Below are positions 52,701 through 60,434 of a DNA stretch of 64,000 nt, in pieces. Source of the stretch: an uncultured Williamsia sp. (GTDB lineage: Bacteria; Actinomycetota; Actinomycetes; Mycobacteriales; Mycobacteriaceae); contig NZ_CANLWM010000001.1 in assembly GCF_947494875.1 (NCBI RefSeq), positions 930,001-994,000 on the forward strand. Reading direction: 5' to 3'. The notes below the pieces were generated by a model. That model was given only the letters and a program-made list of their open reading frames with translations. It did not search any database and had not been told where the DNA came from. Position 1 is the stretch's first letter, and each line of letters begins with the position of its first letter. The translations under genes were made by a program, and so were the position numbers.

Positions 52701-55428
52701 GGCCACCGGGCTGGGTCTCGGCGGTGCGCTCGGTCTGCCCGACCTCGGCGCCGCTCTGACCGCCGCCCTCGCGGGTGGCGGGCTGGGTGCCGTCGACATC
52801 ACTGCTGCGCTGGGCGGCGTCCTCGACGCCGGTGCCGGACTGCAGACCACGCTCTCCGCTGCCCTCGGATCGTCGCTCGCCGCCGGCGGCGCCGTCGCCG
52901 GACAGCTCGGTGCGGTTCTCGGAGGCACGCTGACGGCCCTCGTCGGTGCCGGCGCAGGCCTCGGTGGCGCACTCGGACTCGGCGGCACCCTGGCCGCCGC
53001 GCTCGGCGGTGCCCTCGGCCTGGACGGCGCGATCGTCACCCAGCTGGGTGCGGCCTTGACCACCGCCCTCGGTGGCGGACTCGACCTGGCGGGCGTGCTC
53101 GCCGGTACGACAGACCTCGGCGCAATCCTCGCCGGCACCCTGGGTGCCGGTGGCACCGTCGCCGCCGATCTCGGTGCGTCGCTCGGGGCGGCACTCGGCG
53201 CCGCCCTGAACGGTGGCCTCGGTGCTCAGCTGGCGGGTCTGCTCGCCGGCGGCGTCGGCCTGCAGGGCGCGCTCGCGACCGTCCTCGGTGGCGCGCTGGG
53301 CCTCGACGGTGGTCTTGGCCTCGGTGCGGCGACCGGCCTCGCCGCCGACCTCGGTGGTGCCCTGACCGCAGCGCTGGGCGCGGGTGGCGTCCTCGACGCC
53401 GACCTCGCTGCTCTGCTGAACGGCGGCCTGAGCGGTCAGCTGTCGACCGCACTCGGCACGGCCCTGGCCGGTGGCGGGTCGTTGGCCGCGGGCCTCGGCG
53501 CAGCGCTGGCCCCGGTCCTCGGTGTCGCCGCCGGACTCGGCAGCACCGTCGTGATCGATCCGACGATCGTCGCGAACCTCGGTGGCACCCTCGCGGGTGG
53601 CCTCGGTGCCGCTCTCGGCATCGACGGCACCGGAATCGGCGCCCTCGGCGCCTCCCTCAACTCGCTGCTCGCCGGCAGTCTGGACCCCACGACCCTGCTG
53701 TCGGCGAGCAGCGATCTCACAGCCGTCCTCTCCGGCGCCCTCGCCGCCGGTGGACCGCTCGCCGCCGGTGTCGGCGCGTCCCTCGGGGCCGTACTCGGTA
53801 CGGCGCTGTCGGGATCGCTCGGCACCCAGCTGGCGGGTCTGCTCGCCGGTGGTGCGGATCTGTCCGGCGCCCTGACGACCGTCCTCGGCGCGGCGACCGG
53901 CCTCGGTGCCGGGCTGGGCCTGGCCGGCGGTCTCGCCGGTGGTCTCGGCGGTGCACTCGGCCTCGGCGGTGCGCTCGGGATCCCGGACATCGGTGCCGCC
54001 CTGACCGGCGCCCTCGCGGCCGGCGGTCTCGGCGCGGCCGAGGTGGGCGCAGCGCTCGGCGGTGTCCTCGGCGCCGGTGCCGGCCTGCAGACCACGCTCT
54101 CCGCGGCCCTCGGATCGTCGCTCGCCGCGGGCGGCGACGTCGCGGGTCAGCTCGGTGCGGCCCTCGGCGGCCTGGCCACCGGTGGCCTCGATCTCGGCGG
54201 CGCCCTCGGTGTCGGCGGCACCCTGGACCCGCTGGCCGTCGGCGGCGCGATCGCCACGGGTCTCACCGGTGCGCTGAACGTCGACCCTGCACTGGCCGGA
54301 CAGCTCGGCGGCGCGCTCGGCGGCGCTCTCGCCCTCGATCCGGCGGCCCTCGGTGGCGCTGCCGGCATCGGCGGGGCACTGTCCGCGGCGCTCTCCGCCG
54401 GCGGCCCGATCGCGGGTGCGGTCGGTGCGGGCCTGGGTGCGGTCCTCGGCGGCGCGGTCGTCGCCGACGGGGCCACGCAGCTCGTCGCACAGCTCGGCGC
54501 CGGCGTCGGACTCGGCGGTGCCCTGGCGGGAACGGTCACCAATGCCCTGTCGCTCGACGGCCAGCTGGGTGCCCAGCTCGGTGCCGCGCTCTCCGGCGCC
54601 ATCTCCGGTGCCCCCGTGCTCGGCCTGCCGGATCTGGGCGGTGCCCTGCCGAACCTGGGTCTGCCGGACCTGGGTGCCCTGCCCGGACTGCCCGGCATCG
54701 GACTGCCCGACCTGCCGGCACCGACCATTCCGACGCCGGGTGTCCCCGACCTCGGTGGTGCCCTCGGCGGCCTCATCGGCGGACTCACCCCGGAGCTGCC
54801 CTCCGGTGGCGACATCGTCGGACCGATCGTCAACGGACCGAACATCATCGGTCCGGTGCTGAACGGCCCCGACATCATCGGCCCCGTGTTCCACGGACCC
54901 GACATCATCGGTCCGGTCTTCAACGGACCGGACATCGTCGGCCCCGTGTTCAACGGCCCGAACGTGATCGGCCCGGTGTTCAACGGACCGAACATCGTCG
55001 GCCCGGAGTTCAACGGACCGAACATCATCGGCCCGTCGGGTTCCGGCCCGAACATCATCGGACCGTCGGGATCGGGACCGCACCTCGTCGGCCCGTCGGG
55101 TTCCGGCCCGGACCTCAGCGTCCTGCCCGGCACCGGCGCCGGCAGCAATGCGGTCGCGCCCTCGGCGACGGCGGGCGATCCGACGGCCACGCAGCACAGC
55201 AACCCGTTCCCGGACACCTCGACCTCGTCGCACAGCGGCTGGTCGGGCCTGAACCCCGACAGCACGTTCGGCGGGACCTCGGGCGAGTCGGACCTCTCGA
55301 GCGGGCTGCACAACGGCCTGACGAGCGGTCTGCAAGGCGGTCTCGGCGACGTGACCGGCGGCCTGACCGGTGGCGGCCACGTCGACCCGTCGGCCGGCAC
55401 CCACCACACGGACATCGGCCACGGCTGA
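49789..55428 (+). CDS. iniB: Giant IniB-like Ala/Gly/Leu-rich repeat protein
   Basis: The first ~55 residues (LDFILNLLRDDKAAAAYMADP, then ALNDAGLSNLCHADIAAAA) match the IniB N-terminal domain. The rest is low-complexity: a Gly/Ile/Leu tract with GGINLGGL-like units (~85-180), then ~1450 residues of Ala-Gly-Leu repeats, ten exact decapeptide repeats (~1675-1774) and a polar tail. At 1879 aa it is about four times the 479-aa M. tuberculosis IniB. A block of ~390-415 residues is tandemly duplicated (about 51680-54100). There is no Sec signal. ATG 49789 follows GAGGAG. It heads iniB-iniA-iniC, the isoniazid/ethambutol-inducible envelope-stress operon in mycobacteria; function unknown. Confidence 0.8.
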   Translation: MPTNAVLDFILNLLRDDKAAAAYMADPQCALNDAGLSNLCHADIAAAAPLVADSGLFPGGSRLPQIVNAGAIPAAGGIGGGLGGIGGGIGGIGGGVAVGGIGLGGISLGGFSLGGINLGGLGGINIGGLGGINLGGLGGINLSGIAFPSLTLGNIGLGIGGLTLGGINLGNLVDLNLSNLVGLGLGNVGVALGDLALGAQLSAVLAAALAGAVQLGGDIALGLGAAFGAFVDAVIALGGNIAAVLGIDGLLDLGATVAGVFTGGLGLAAGLGAQLAGTINAAVSAAGGIGAVIAASGASTVGAVLGGALGVGGSLAANVGAALGVALGGVLGAGGALTADLAAALAGGLGIGGSLAAVLGGALGVGADLGAGVVAGLSGALGAALGVTGGLAGTLSGLLDASVIAGLAGDLTATLQTALGGVLAAGGALAGDLGLALGATLGAVAGLGGALDLAGVLGAGGALSAALTGALGLGGGVTAALAGALDAALSAAGGLDLAAILVGGGDLGLALGTALSGVLAAGGGVAGNLGLALGSVLGVALGGGAALTGALGAQLAGLLAGGVGLGAALGTVLGGALNLGAGAALLGTVTGDLSALLGGSLAAVLSAGGVLPATLSAVLDSTLSAQLATALGGVLAAGGVIGADLGAALGGTLAALVGAGGGLAAGLGGALGLGGQLAAALGGALGLNGAIVAQLGAALNTALGGGLDLAGVLAGTTNLGAILAGALGAGGTVAAGLGAMLGTALGAALTGGIGAQLAGLLAGGVGLQGALATVFDGVLGLGAATGLAADLSGALTAALGAGGVLGADLGAVLNGGLAGQLSTALGAALAGGGSVAAGLGAALAPVLGVAAGLGSVVVIDPTIVANLGGTLAAGLGAALGIDGTVIGALGASLNSLLAGSLDPTTLLSASGDLTAILSGALAAGGPLAAGLGASLGAVLGTALSGSLGTQLAGLLAGGADLSAALTTVLGAATGLGLGGALGLPDLGAALTAALAGGGLGAVDITAALGGVLDAGAGLQTTLSAALGSSLAAGGAVAGQLGAVLGGTLTALVGAGAGLGGALGLGGTLAAALGGALGLDGAIVTQLGAALTTALGGGLDLAGVLAGTTDLGAILAGTLGAGGTVAADLGASLGAALGAALNGGLGAQLAGLLAGGVGLQGALATVLGGALGLDGGLGLGAATGLAADLGGALTAALGAGGVLDADLAALLNGGLSGQLSTALGTALAGGGSLAAGLGAALAPVLGVAAGLGSTVVIDPTIVANLGGTLAGGLGAALGIDGTGIGALGASLNSLLAGSLDPTTLLSASSDLTAVLSGALAAGGPLAAGVGASLGAVLGTALSGSLGTQLAGLLAGGADLSGALTTVLGAATGLGAGLGLAGGLAGGLGGALGLGGALGIPDIGAALTGALAAGGLGAAEVGAALGGVLGAGAGLQTTLSAALGSSLAAGGDVAGQLGAALGGLATGGLDLGGALGVGGTLDPLAVGGAIATGLTGALNVDPALAGQLGGALGGALALDPAALGGAAGIGGALSAALSAGGPIAGAVGAGLGAVLGGAVVADGATQLVAQLGAGVGLGGALAGTVTNALSLDGQLGAQLGAALSGAISGAPVLGLPDLGGALPNLGLPDLGALPGLPGIGLPDLPAPTIPTPGVPDLGGALGGLIGGLTPELPSGGDIVGPIVNGPNIIGPVLNGPDIIGPVFHGPDIIGPVFNGPDIVGPVFNGPNVIGPVFNGPNIVGPEFNGPNIIGPSGSGPNIIGPSGSGPHLVGPSGSGPDLSVLPGTGAGSNAVAPSATAGDPTATQHSNPFPDTSTSSHSGWSGLNPDSTFGGTSGESDLSSGLHNGLTSGLQGGLGDVTGGLTGGGHVDPSAGTHHTDIGHG
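51680..54110 (+). repeat. Tandem duplication of ~1.2 kb within iniB
   Basis: Long stretches recur in order: ACGGCGCGATCGT at 51851 and 53024 (offset 1173), GCCCTCGGCGCCTCCCTC at 52450 and 53641 (offset 1191), and GCCGGTGCCGG before CTGCAGACC at 52828 and 54073 (offset 1245). All offsets are multiples of three. The copies encode landmarks such as VVIDPTIVANLGGTLA and SLDPTTLLSAS twice. Near-identical DNA over several hundred bases points to recent unequal crossing-over. Confidence 0.8.
54811..55110 (+). repeat. Ten 30-bp coding repeats (decapeptide GPxIIGPVFN type)
   Basis: Ten units of exactly 30 bp encode decapeptides beginning DIVGPIVNGP, NIIGPVLNGP, DIIGPVFHGP and ending with NIIGPSGSGP and HLVGPSGSGP. 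The pattern is [N/D/H]-[I/L/V]-[I/V]-G-P-[V/E/S]-x-[N/S/H]-G-P. It breaks the Ala/Gly/Leu pattern of the rest of IniB and directly precedes its polar C-terminal tail. Confidence 0.95.
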
Positions 55429-55437
55429 TCCCCACCC

Positions 55438-55465
55438 GCCGGACCCGACGCCCGTCGGGTCCGGC
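55438..55465 (+). terminator. Perfect 12-bp hairpin after iniB
   Basis: GCCGGACCCGAC (55438-55449), loop GCCC, GTCGGGTCCGGC (55454-55465), 10 bp after the iniB stop. There is no U tract. It is a strong intrinsic-terminator or attenuator candidate inside the ini operon. Confidence 0.7.
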
Positions 55466-55535
55466 GCCACAGAGCCGGTCACGGCCGAACGGACGGTTGC
55501 CCCGAACTGCCGTCTCGAGGCCTTGTGACGGCATC

Positions 55536-55562
55536 GGCCCCGTACGCTCTGCGTACGGGGCC
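55536..55562 (+). terminator. Second perfect 12-bp hairpin before iniA
   Basis: GGCCCCGTACGC (55536-55547), loop TCT, GCGTACGGGGCC (55551-55562), followed by a short T-rich GGTGTGGTTTCTGG. With the hairpin at 55438 it makes tandem terminators between iniB and iniA, which would keep GTPase expression below IniB. Confidence 0.7.
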
Positions 55563-55638
55563 GGTGTGGTTTCTGGCCCCGGGCCGTCGCCACCGCACCC
55601 GCGTCACGACACACGGACAGGACCCCGCCACCCCCACC

Positions 55639-57660
55639 ATGCAGCCAACGCCCCCGCCCCACGGTTCACCTCTCCCCGCCGCCGGCCCCGCGACACCGGC
55701 ACAGCAGTTCCCGGGATCGCACGGTCCTGCGGGGACCGATCAGACGGCGAGCAGGCAGCTGGAGGAACTGCTGCGGCAGATGGCGGAGGTCGCCGCGGGG
55801 CTGGAGCGGGAGGACCTCGTCGCCCGTCTCGACGGCGCGCGGACCCGCATCATCGATCCCCGACTGCGGATCGTCGTGGTGGGTCAGCTCAAACAGGGCA
55901 AGAGCCAGTTCGTGAACTCCCTGCTCGACATCGAGGTGTGCTCCGTCGGCGACGACGAGACCACCGCGGTCCCGACGCTGGTGCAGCACGCGCAGACGGC
56001 GTCGGCGCGGCTCGTCCTCGACGACGCCGGCGGGGAGCCGCTGATCGTCGAGATCCCGATCGACGCGATCCGCGGCATCACCCCGGAGACCCCGTACGCG
56101 GAGGGCCGGCCCGTCGTCCGGCTCGAGGTGTCCGTGCCCAACCCGCTGCTCGCCGACGGGCTGGTCCTCGTCGACACGCCGGGCGTCGGCGGCCACGGCA
56201 ACCCGCACGCCGCGTCGACCCTGGGTCTCATCCCGTCCGCGGACGCGGTGCTCGTCGTGTCCGACGCCAGCCAGGAGTTCACCGAGCCCGAGGTGCAGTT
56301 CCTCAAGCAGGTCACCGCGCTGTGCCCGACGGTGGCGTGCCTCGTCTCCAAGACCGACCTCTACCCGCACTGGCGCCGCATCGTCGAAGCCGATCGCACA
56401 CACCTGCAGCGCGAGGGCATCGACGTCCCGCTGCTGCCCATCAGCTCGGTGCTGCGGACCCACGCGATCCGCCGTAACGACGCCGGCCTCATGGCCGAGT
56501 CGGGCTTCACCGATCTCTACGGGTTCCTCCGCGACCGCGTCGTCGCGCACGCCGAACAGACCACCCGCGCCTCGGTCGCGCTCGACCTGCGATCGGTGTC
56601 CGAGCACCTCGCACTCACCCTGGGCAGCGAACTCGCGGCCCTGCGGGACCCCGAGACCGCGGCCGTCGCCCTCGAGGGTCTGCGTCGGGCGCAGACCGCG
56701 GCCGAGGAGATGCAGCAGAAGTCGTCGCGCTGGCAGCAGACCCTGGCCGACGGCATCGCAGACCTCGCCGGCGACGTCGAGCACGACCTGCGCGACCGCC
56801 TGCGTGCGGTGACCCGCGAAGCCGAGAAGGCTGTCGACGAGGGCGATCCCGGCAAGGACTGGGCGCAGCTGTCGGAGTGGTTGGCCGACCAGATCGCGAC
56901 CGCCGTCGGCGACAACTTCGTGTGGGCGCACGAGCAGTCGGTGTGGCTCGCGAACCGCGTCGCCGAGCATTTCGCGGAGACGGCGAAGACACAACTGCCC
57001 GACCTCGACATCGCCGACATCGACGGGGTCTTCGAACCGGTCACCGAACTCGCCGACCTCGAGTCGGGGCGGCTCGGCATCGGACAGAAGGCGCTCATCG
57101 GCCTGCGTGGGTCCTACGGCGGTGTGCTGATGTTCGGTCTCATCACCACGCTCATGGGGCTGGCGCTGATCAACCCGATCTCCGTCGGCGCGGGTGTGCT
57201 GCTCGGGTCCAAGGCCTACCGCGACGACAAGGGTGCCCGCGTCGACCAGCGTCGGATCAAGGCGAAGCAGGCGATCCACGCGTTCACCGACGACGTCAGC
57301 TTCCAGGTCGGCAAGGAGTCCCGTGACCGTCTCCGCGGGGTCCAGCGCGCGCTGCGCGACCACTTCGTCGACGTCGCCGACCAGGCCGCGCGCTCGGTGA
57401 GCGAGTCGTTGCGGGTGGCGCAGGAGGCCGCGCAGTCCGAGCACTCCCTGCGGGCGTCGCGCACCGCCGAACTCGAGCAGCAGCTGCGGGCGGTCGCCGC
57501 GCTGCGCACCGTCTCCGACCGCCTCGAGGTGGCCGCCGGACCGGTCCGGTCGGCCGTCGCGCCCGCAACCACGCCCCCGCCCGGGCAACCGGCCGTCGCG
57601 CAGTCCCCGACCACCCCGACGGGCCGCCACAGCACCGATCCGTCACCATGGCAGGCGTGA
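55639..57660 (+). CDS. iniA: Dynamin-like GTPase IniA
   Basis: The 673-aa protein has a dynamin-type GTPase domain: P-loop GQLKQGKSQFVNSL (~residues 81-94), DTPGVGGHG near 179 and SKTD near 237. A long helical bundle follows, with a hydrophobic membrane-insertion segment (~493-526: GGVLMFGLITTLMGLALINP). It ends in a Pro/Thr tail. IniA of M. tuberculosis (640 aa) is a dynamin-like protein that remodels membranes. ATG 55639 was chosen as the first start after the tandem hairpins; its ribosome site is weak (ACAGGA 19 nt upstream). It overlaps iniC. Confidence 0.9.
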   Translation: MQPTPPPHGSPLPAAGPATPAQQFPGSHGPAGTDQTASRQLEELLRQMAEVAAGLEREDLVARLDGARTRIIDPRLRIVVVGQLKQGKSQFVNSLLDIEVCSVGDDETTAVPTLVQHAQTASARLVLDDAGGEPLIVEIPIDAIRGITPETPYAEGRPVVRLEVSVPNPLLADGLVLVDTPGVGGHGNPHAASTLGLIPSADAVLVVSDASQEFTEPEVQFLKQVTALCPTVACLVSKTDLYPHWRRIVEADRTHLQREGIDVPLLPISSVLRTHAIRRNDAGLMAESGFTDLYGFLRDRVVAHAEQTTRASVALDLRSVSEHLALTLGSELAALRDPETAAVALEGLRRAQTAAEEMQQKSSRWQQTLADGIADLAGDVEHDLRDRLRAVTREAEKAVDEGDPGKDWAQLSEWLADQIATAVGDNFVWAHEQSVWLANRVAEHFAETAKTQLPDLDIADIDGVFEPVTELADLESGRLGIGQKALIGLRGSYGGVLMFGLITTLMGLALINPISVGAGVLLGSKAYRDDKGARVDQRRIKAKQAIHAFTDDVSFQVGKESRDRLRGVQRALRDHFVDVADQAARSVSESLRVAQEAAQSEHSLRASRTAELEQQLRAVAALRTVSDRLEVAAGPVRSAVAPATTPPPGQPAVAQSPTTPTGRHSTDPSPWQA

Positions 57661-59120
57661 GGACGCTCGACCGGGCGCGCGCCCTGATCGACGCGGCACT
57701 GCAGGCGCACGCGCACGACCCGGACAGCTACGGACGTCTCCTCGAGTGCTCGCGTCGCCTCGACGAGCCCCTGCGCATCGCGCTCGCCGGGTCGCTGAAG
57801 GCGGGCAAGTCGACGCTGCTCAACGCGCTCGTCGGGCAGGACATCGCCCCGACCGACGCGACGGAGTGCACCCGCGTCGTCACCTGGTACCGCCAGGGCG
57901 CGACGCCCACGGTGACCGCCACCTACGACGAGAACCGCACCACGTCGATCCCGGTGCTGCGGCCCGGCGGGCGACTCACCTTCGACTTCGGCACCCTCAC
58001 CTCCGACCGCGTGTCCCGTCTCGATGTCACCTGGCCGGCATCGGCGCTGCGCAGCACCACCATCATCGACACGCCGGGCACGGCGTCGCTGTCGCGGGAG
58101 GTGTCCGCGCAGACCGTCGACATGCTCACGCCCGAGGACGCCGAGTCGGGCGCCGACGCCGTCGTCTACCTGCTCCGCACTCTCTCGGCCGCGGACACGA
58201 CGATGCTCGGCCGCATCAACGAGTCGATCGGGCGGGAGTCCGGGCCCCTCGGCGTGGTCGGCGTCGTGTCCCGCGCCGACGAGATCGGCGCCGGGCGCAT
58301 GGACGCGATGATGTCCGCCCGTGACGTCGCCGCCCGGTTCGCCGGGGAACTGGAACGGACCGGCCTGTGTCAGGCCGTCGTCCCCGTCGCAGGACTGGTC
58401 GCCCTGGCTGCGCGCACGATGCGCGAGGTCGAGTACCGGGCACTGGTCACCCTCGCGGGTGTCGCACCGGACGATCTGGACCTGGCGATGCTGTCGGTGG
58501 ACCGGTTCGCCTCCCCGACAACGGATCTGCCCGTGTCGCCGGAGGTCCGCGCCGGGCTGCTGGACCGGTTCGGGATGTTCGGCATCCGGTTGTCCGTCAC
58601 GCTGATACGCCTCGGTACTCCCGATTCACCCACGCTCGCAGCCGAACTCGTCGAGCGCAGTGGGCTCGACGAGTTGCGGTCGGTGATCGACGTGCAGTTC
58701 GGGCAGCGGGCCGAGCAGCTCAAGAGTCACTCCGCCCTCGTCGCCGTCGGGCGGATCCTCGCCGACAGTCGCGCCGCAGGGGCGACTGATCTGCGTCACG
58801 ACGCCGAGCGGATGCTCGCCGACGTCCACGGCTTCGCCGAGCTGCGACTGCTCGGCCGGTTGCGGTCGGGACGGATACACCTGCCCGAGGAGCACCTCGC
58901 CGACCTGACCCGCATCGTCGGCGGCATGGGCACCGACCCGGCGATCCGCCTCGGCCTGCCCGACGACAGCGACGACGACGCCATCCGCGCCGCGGCGCTG
59001 GAGGCCGTCCGGATGTGGCGCGCCCGCGCCCGCCACCCTCTCCTCGACCGCCCGACGTCCCTCGCCTGCGACGCCGCCGCCCGCAGCGCCGAGGGCGTCC
59101 TCGCCGGACTCGCTCGCTAG
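57648..59120 (+). CDS. iniC: Dynamin-like GTPase IniC
   Basis: The 490-aa protein (IniC of M. tuberculosis is 493 aa) has GTPase motifs GSLKAGKSTLLN (~48), IIDTPGTAS (~140) and SRADE (~208), then a helical C-terminal half without an obvious membrane segment. It is thought to act with IniA. ATG 57648 overlaps iniA by 13 bp; GTG 57657, which makes a GTGA overlap like many genes here, is an alternative start three codons in. Confidence 0.88.
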   Translation: MAGVRTLDRARALIDAALQAHAHDPDSYGRLLECSRRLDEPLRIALAGSLKAGKSTLLNALVGQDIAPTDATECTRVVTWYRQGATPTVTATYDENRTTSIPVLRPGGRLTFDFGTLTSDRVSRLDVTWPASALRSTTIIDTPGTASLSREVSAQTVDMLTPEDAESGADAVVYLLRTLSAADTTMLGRINESIGRESGPLGVVGVVSRADEIGAGRMDAMMSARDVAARFAGELERTGLCQAVVPVAGLVALAARTMREVEYRALVTLAGVAPDDLDLAMLSVDRFASPTTDLPVSPEVRAGLLDRFGMFGIRLSVTLIRLGTPDSPTLAAELVERSGLDELRSVIDVQFGQRAEQLKSHSALVAVGRILADSRAAGATDLRHDAERMLADVHGFAELRLLGRLRSGRIHLPEEHLADLTRIVGGMGTDPAIRLGLPDDSDDDAIRAAALEAVRMWRARARHPLLDRPTSLACDAAARSAEGVLAGLAR

Positions 59121-59145
59121 ACCCTTATCTCGCTACCGCGAGCCG

Positions 59146-59176
59146 GTTTCGCCCGCGAAATCCCGGTGGCGAACCC
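59146..59176. repeat. Palindromic intergenic repeat, copy 1
   Basis: A 31-bp element with arms TTCGCC and GGCGAA. It matches the copy at 60362-60392 in 27 of 31 positions. It lies in the 223-bp gap after iniC; the rest of that gap has further short inverted GTTCGCA(C/T)GC / GTGCGAAC motifs (59238-59320) and no gene. Confidence 0.7.
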
Positions 59177-59343
59177 GCCTCCGGGTGGCGATACGGCGAC
59201 AGCGCGGGCGAGATGACGCAACTTCGCACGGTCGGCTGTCGTTCGCACGCCCTCGCGTCGTTCGCATGCCTCCGGCGCCGTGCGGACGGCTCGGGACCGT
59301 GCGAACAGCGCGCGGACATGCGATCGCGACGACGGGGGCGAGC

Positions 59344-60303
59344 TCAGCGTTCGAAGCGCGTACCGCCGGGTGGGATCTCGTGGACCTGGAACAGTCCGGG
59401 CGTCTCGGTCACGACTGCGGCGTGGAAGACCTGGGCGCCGTCGACGATCGCCATGCAGCCGGCCACGAATCCCGGTGTGTTCGGAATCCACGGGATGAGT
59501 GTCTGCGCCCCGCCGACGCGGTCGCTGCCGTACTTCTCTGCGGCCGCCGCCATCACAGCCCGGGCGATGGCTCGAGTGTCTGCACCAGGGTCATCCGGAT
59601 CACGGTCGGACAGCGAGACCTGCGGGCTCTCGTAGCCCGTGTGGATGACGACGGACTCGATCGGTGCGGGCTGCGGTGCTTCGTCGTCACTGCCCCTGGG
59701 TTGCCAGTCGACGCATCCGTCGACGATCCGCGGTTCCCATCCGTCGACGACGGTCCCGCTCTCGATGCTGCTGCGCAGCCCGACGAGCATCGCGGTGATC
59801 GACTCCCAGGTGGGCTCACCCTCGTCGGCCCCGTCTTTGTAATAGTTGCGAACGCATCCGCGGCGCGGGCCGGGGCGCACGTCACAGAAGTAAAGCCAGC
59901 CGTCGAGTCCACTGATCGGGATGTATTGCGGCAGGAAGGCGACGGCCACATCGCCGGCATTCGGATGCTCCACCGGCAGTGCGTCGTATCCGCCGACGTA
60001 GTACTCGGTGTCCCCGTCGGCCAGGTCCCGCCAGACCTCAATCATCAGTTCTCGCTCCGAGTGCGCGCGCTCGACGCCGAACAGTTCCTGCCTCGGAAAG
60101 ATGTCGCCTCCGAGGTTGTTCTCCGGCTGCCCGCCGTGAAGGGCGAAGAACTCGCGCAACTCGCCGGGCCAGTCCAGGCCGGTCGACGCCTCCACCGACC
60201 GGACCTGCTCAGCCGAGGGTGGCGGCAGGAACGACTCGGCCGTCCGCGGAGCCTTCTCGCGCAGTGTGGACATCAGGTCGGCCCAGGCGTCGGAAACGGA
60301 CAT
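59344..60303 (-). CDS. SMI1/KNR4 family protein
   Basis: The 319-aa protein has an SMI1/KNR4 domain (about residues 15-175: PPPSAEQVRSVEASTGLDWPGELREFFALHGG, split by short loops, then IPISGLDGWLYFCDVRPG and YKDGADEGEPTWESITAMLVG). Its second half (~190-319) is unassigned and contains SLSDRDPDDPGADTRAIARAV. SMI1/KNR4 proteins occur as immunity proteins of toxin systems and in cell-wall regulation. No toxin gene is adjacent. ATG 60303 is supported by TAGCAT exactly 7 nt upstream (leaderless). It stands alone between two copies of a palindromic repeat, suggesting an inserted single-gene cassette. Confidence 0.75.
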   Translation of the reverse strand: MSVSDAWADLMSTLREKAPRTAESFLPPPSAEQVRSVEASTGLDWPGELREFFALHGGQPENNLGGDIFPRQELFGVERAHSERELMIEVWRDLADGDTEYYVGGYDALPVEHPNAGDVAVAFLPQYIPISGLDGWLYFCDVRPGPRRGCVRNYYKDGADEGEPTWESITAMLVGLRSSIESGTVVDGWEPRIVDGCVDWQPRGSDDEAPQPAPIESVVIHTGYESPQVSLSDRDPDDPGADTRAIARAVMAAAAEKYGSDRVGGAQTLIPWIPNTPGFVAGCMAIVDGAQVFHAAVVTETPGLFQVHEIPPGGTRFER

Positions 60304-60310
60304 GCCGGGA

Positions 60311-60316
60311 ATGCTA
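60311..60316 (-). promoter_or_regulatory. -10 box for leaderless SMI1/KNR4 transcript
   Basis: TAGCAT on the minus strand (60316-60311) is followed by 7 nt and then ATG 60303. This is the classic leaderless layout. Confidence 0.55.
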
Positions 60317-60361
60317 GCGACGGCAACGACCGGTCGGACGCTGACTCGCAACCGGACGGCG

Positions 60362-60392
60362 GGTTCGCCCGCGGAATCTGGGTGGCGAACCC
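60362..60392. repeat. Palindromic intergenic repeat, copy 2
   Basis: Second copy of the 31-bp element (arms TTCGCC/GGCGAA). It is followed by a degenerate extension containing GGTGGCGAAGC and CGGGCGAAAAGG up to the stop of the next gene. It flanks the SMI1/KNR4 gene on its 5' side. Confidence 0.7.
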
Positions 60393-60434
60393 GGATCGCG
60401 GTGGCGAAGCGGCCGGATCGCGGGCGAAAAGGCT

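Noticed and set aside
54811-55110. Possible CRISPR array (ten regular 30-bp repeats)
   Set aside because: The units are contiguous with no spacers, are in frame within a coding region and encode a conserved decapeptide. There are no cas genes.
49675-55662. A 1995-codon open frame antisense to iniB, plus a 1123-codon one in another antisense frame (49785-53156)
   Set aside because: Both arise because the sense gene is almost only Ala/Gly/Leu codons with G or C at third positions, which leaves few stop codons on the opposite strand. The translations are Thr/Gly/Glu- or Pro/Ala-rich noise with no domain, start site or ribosome site.
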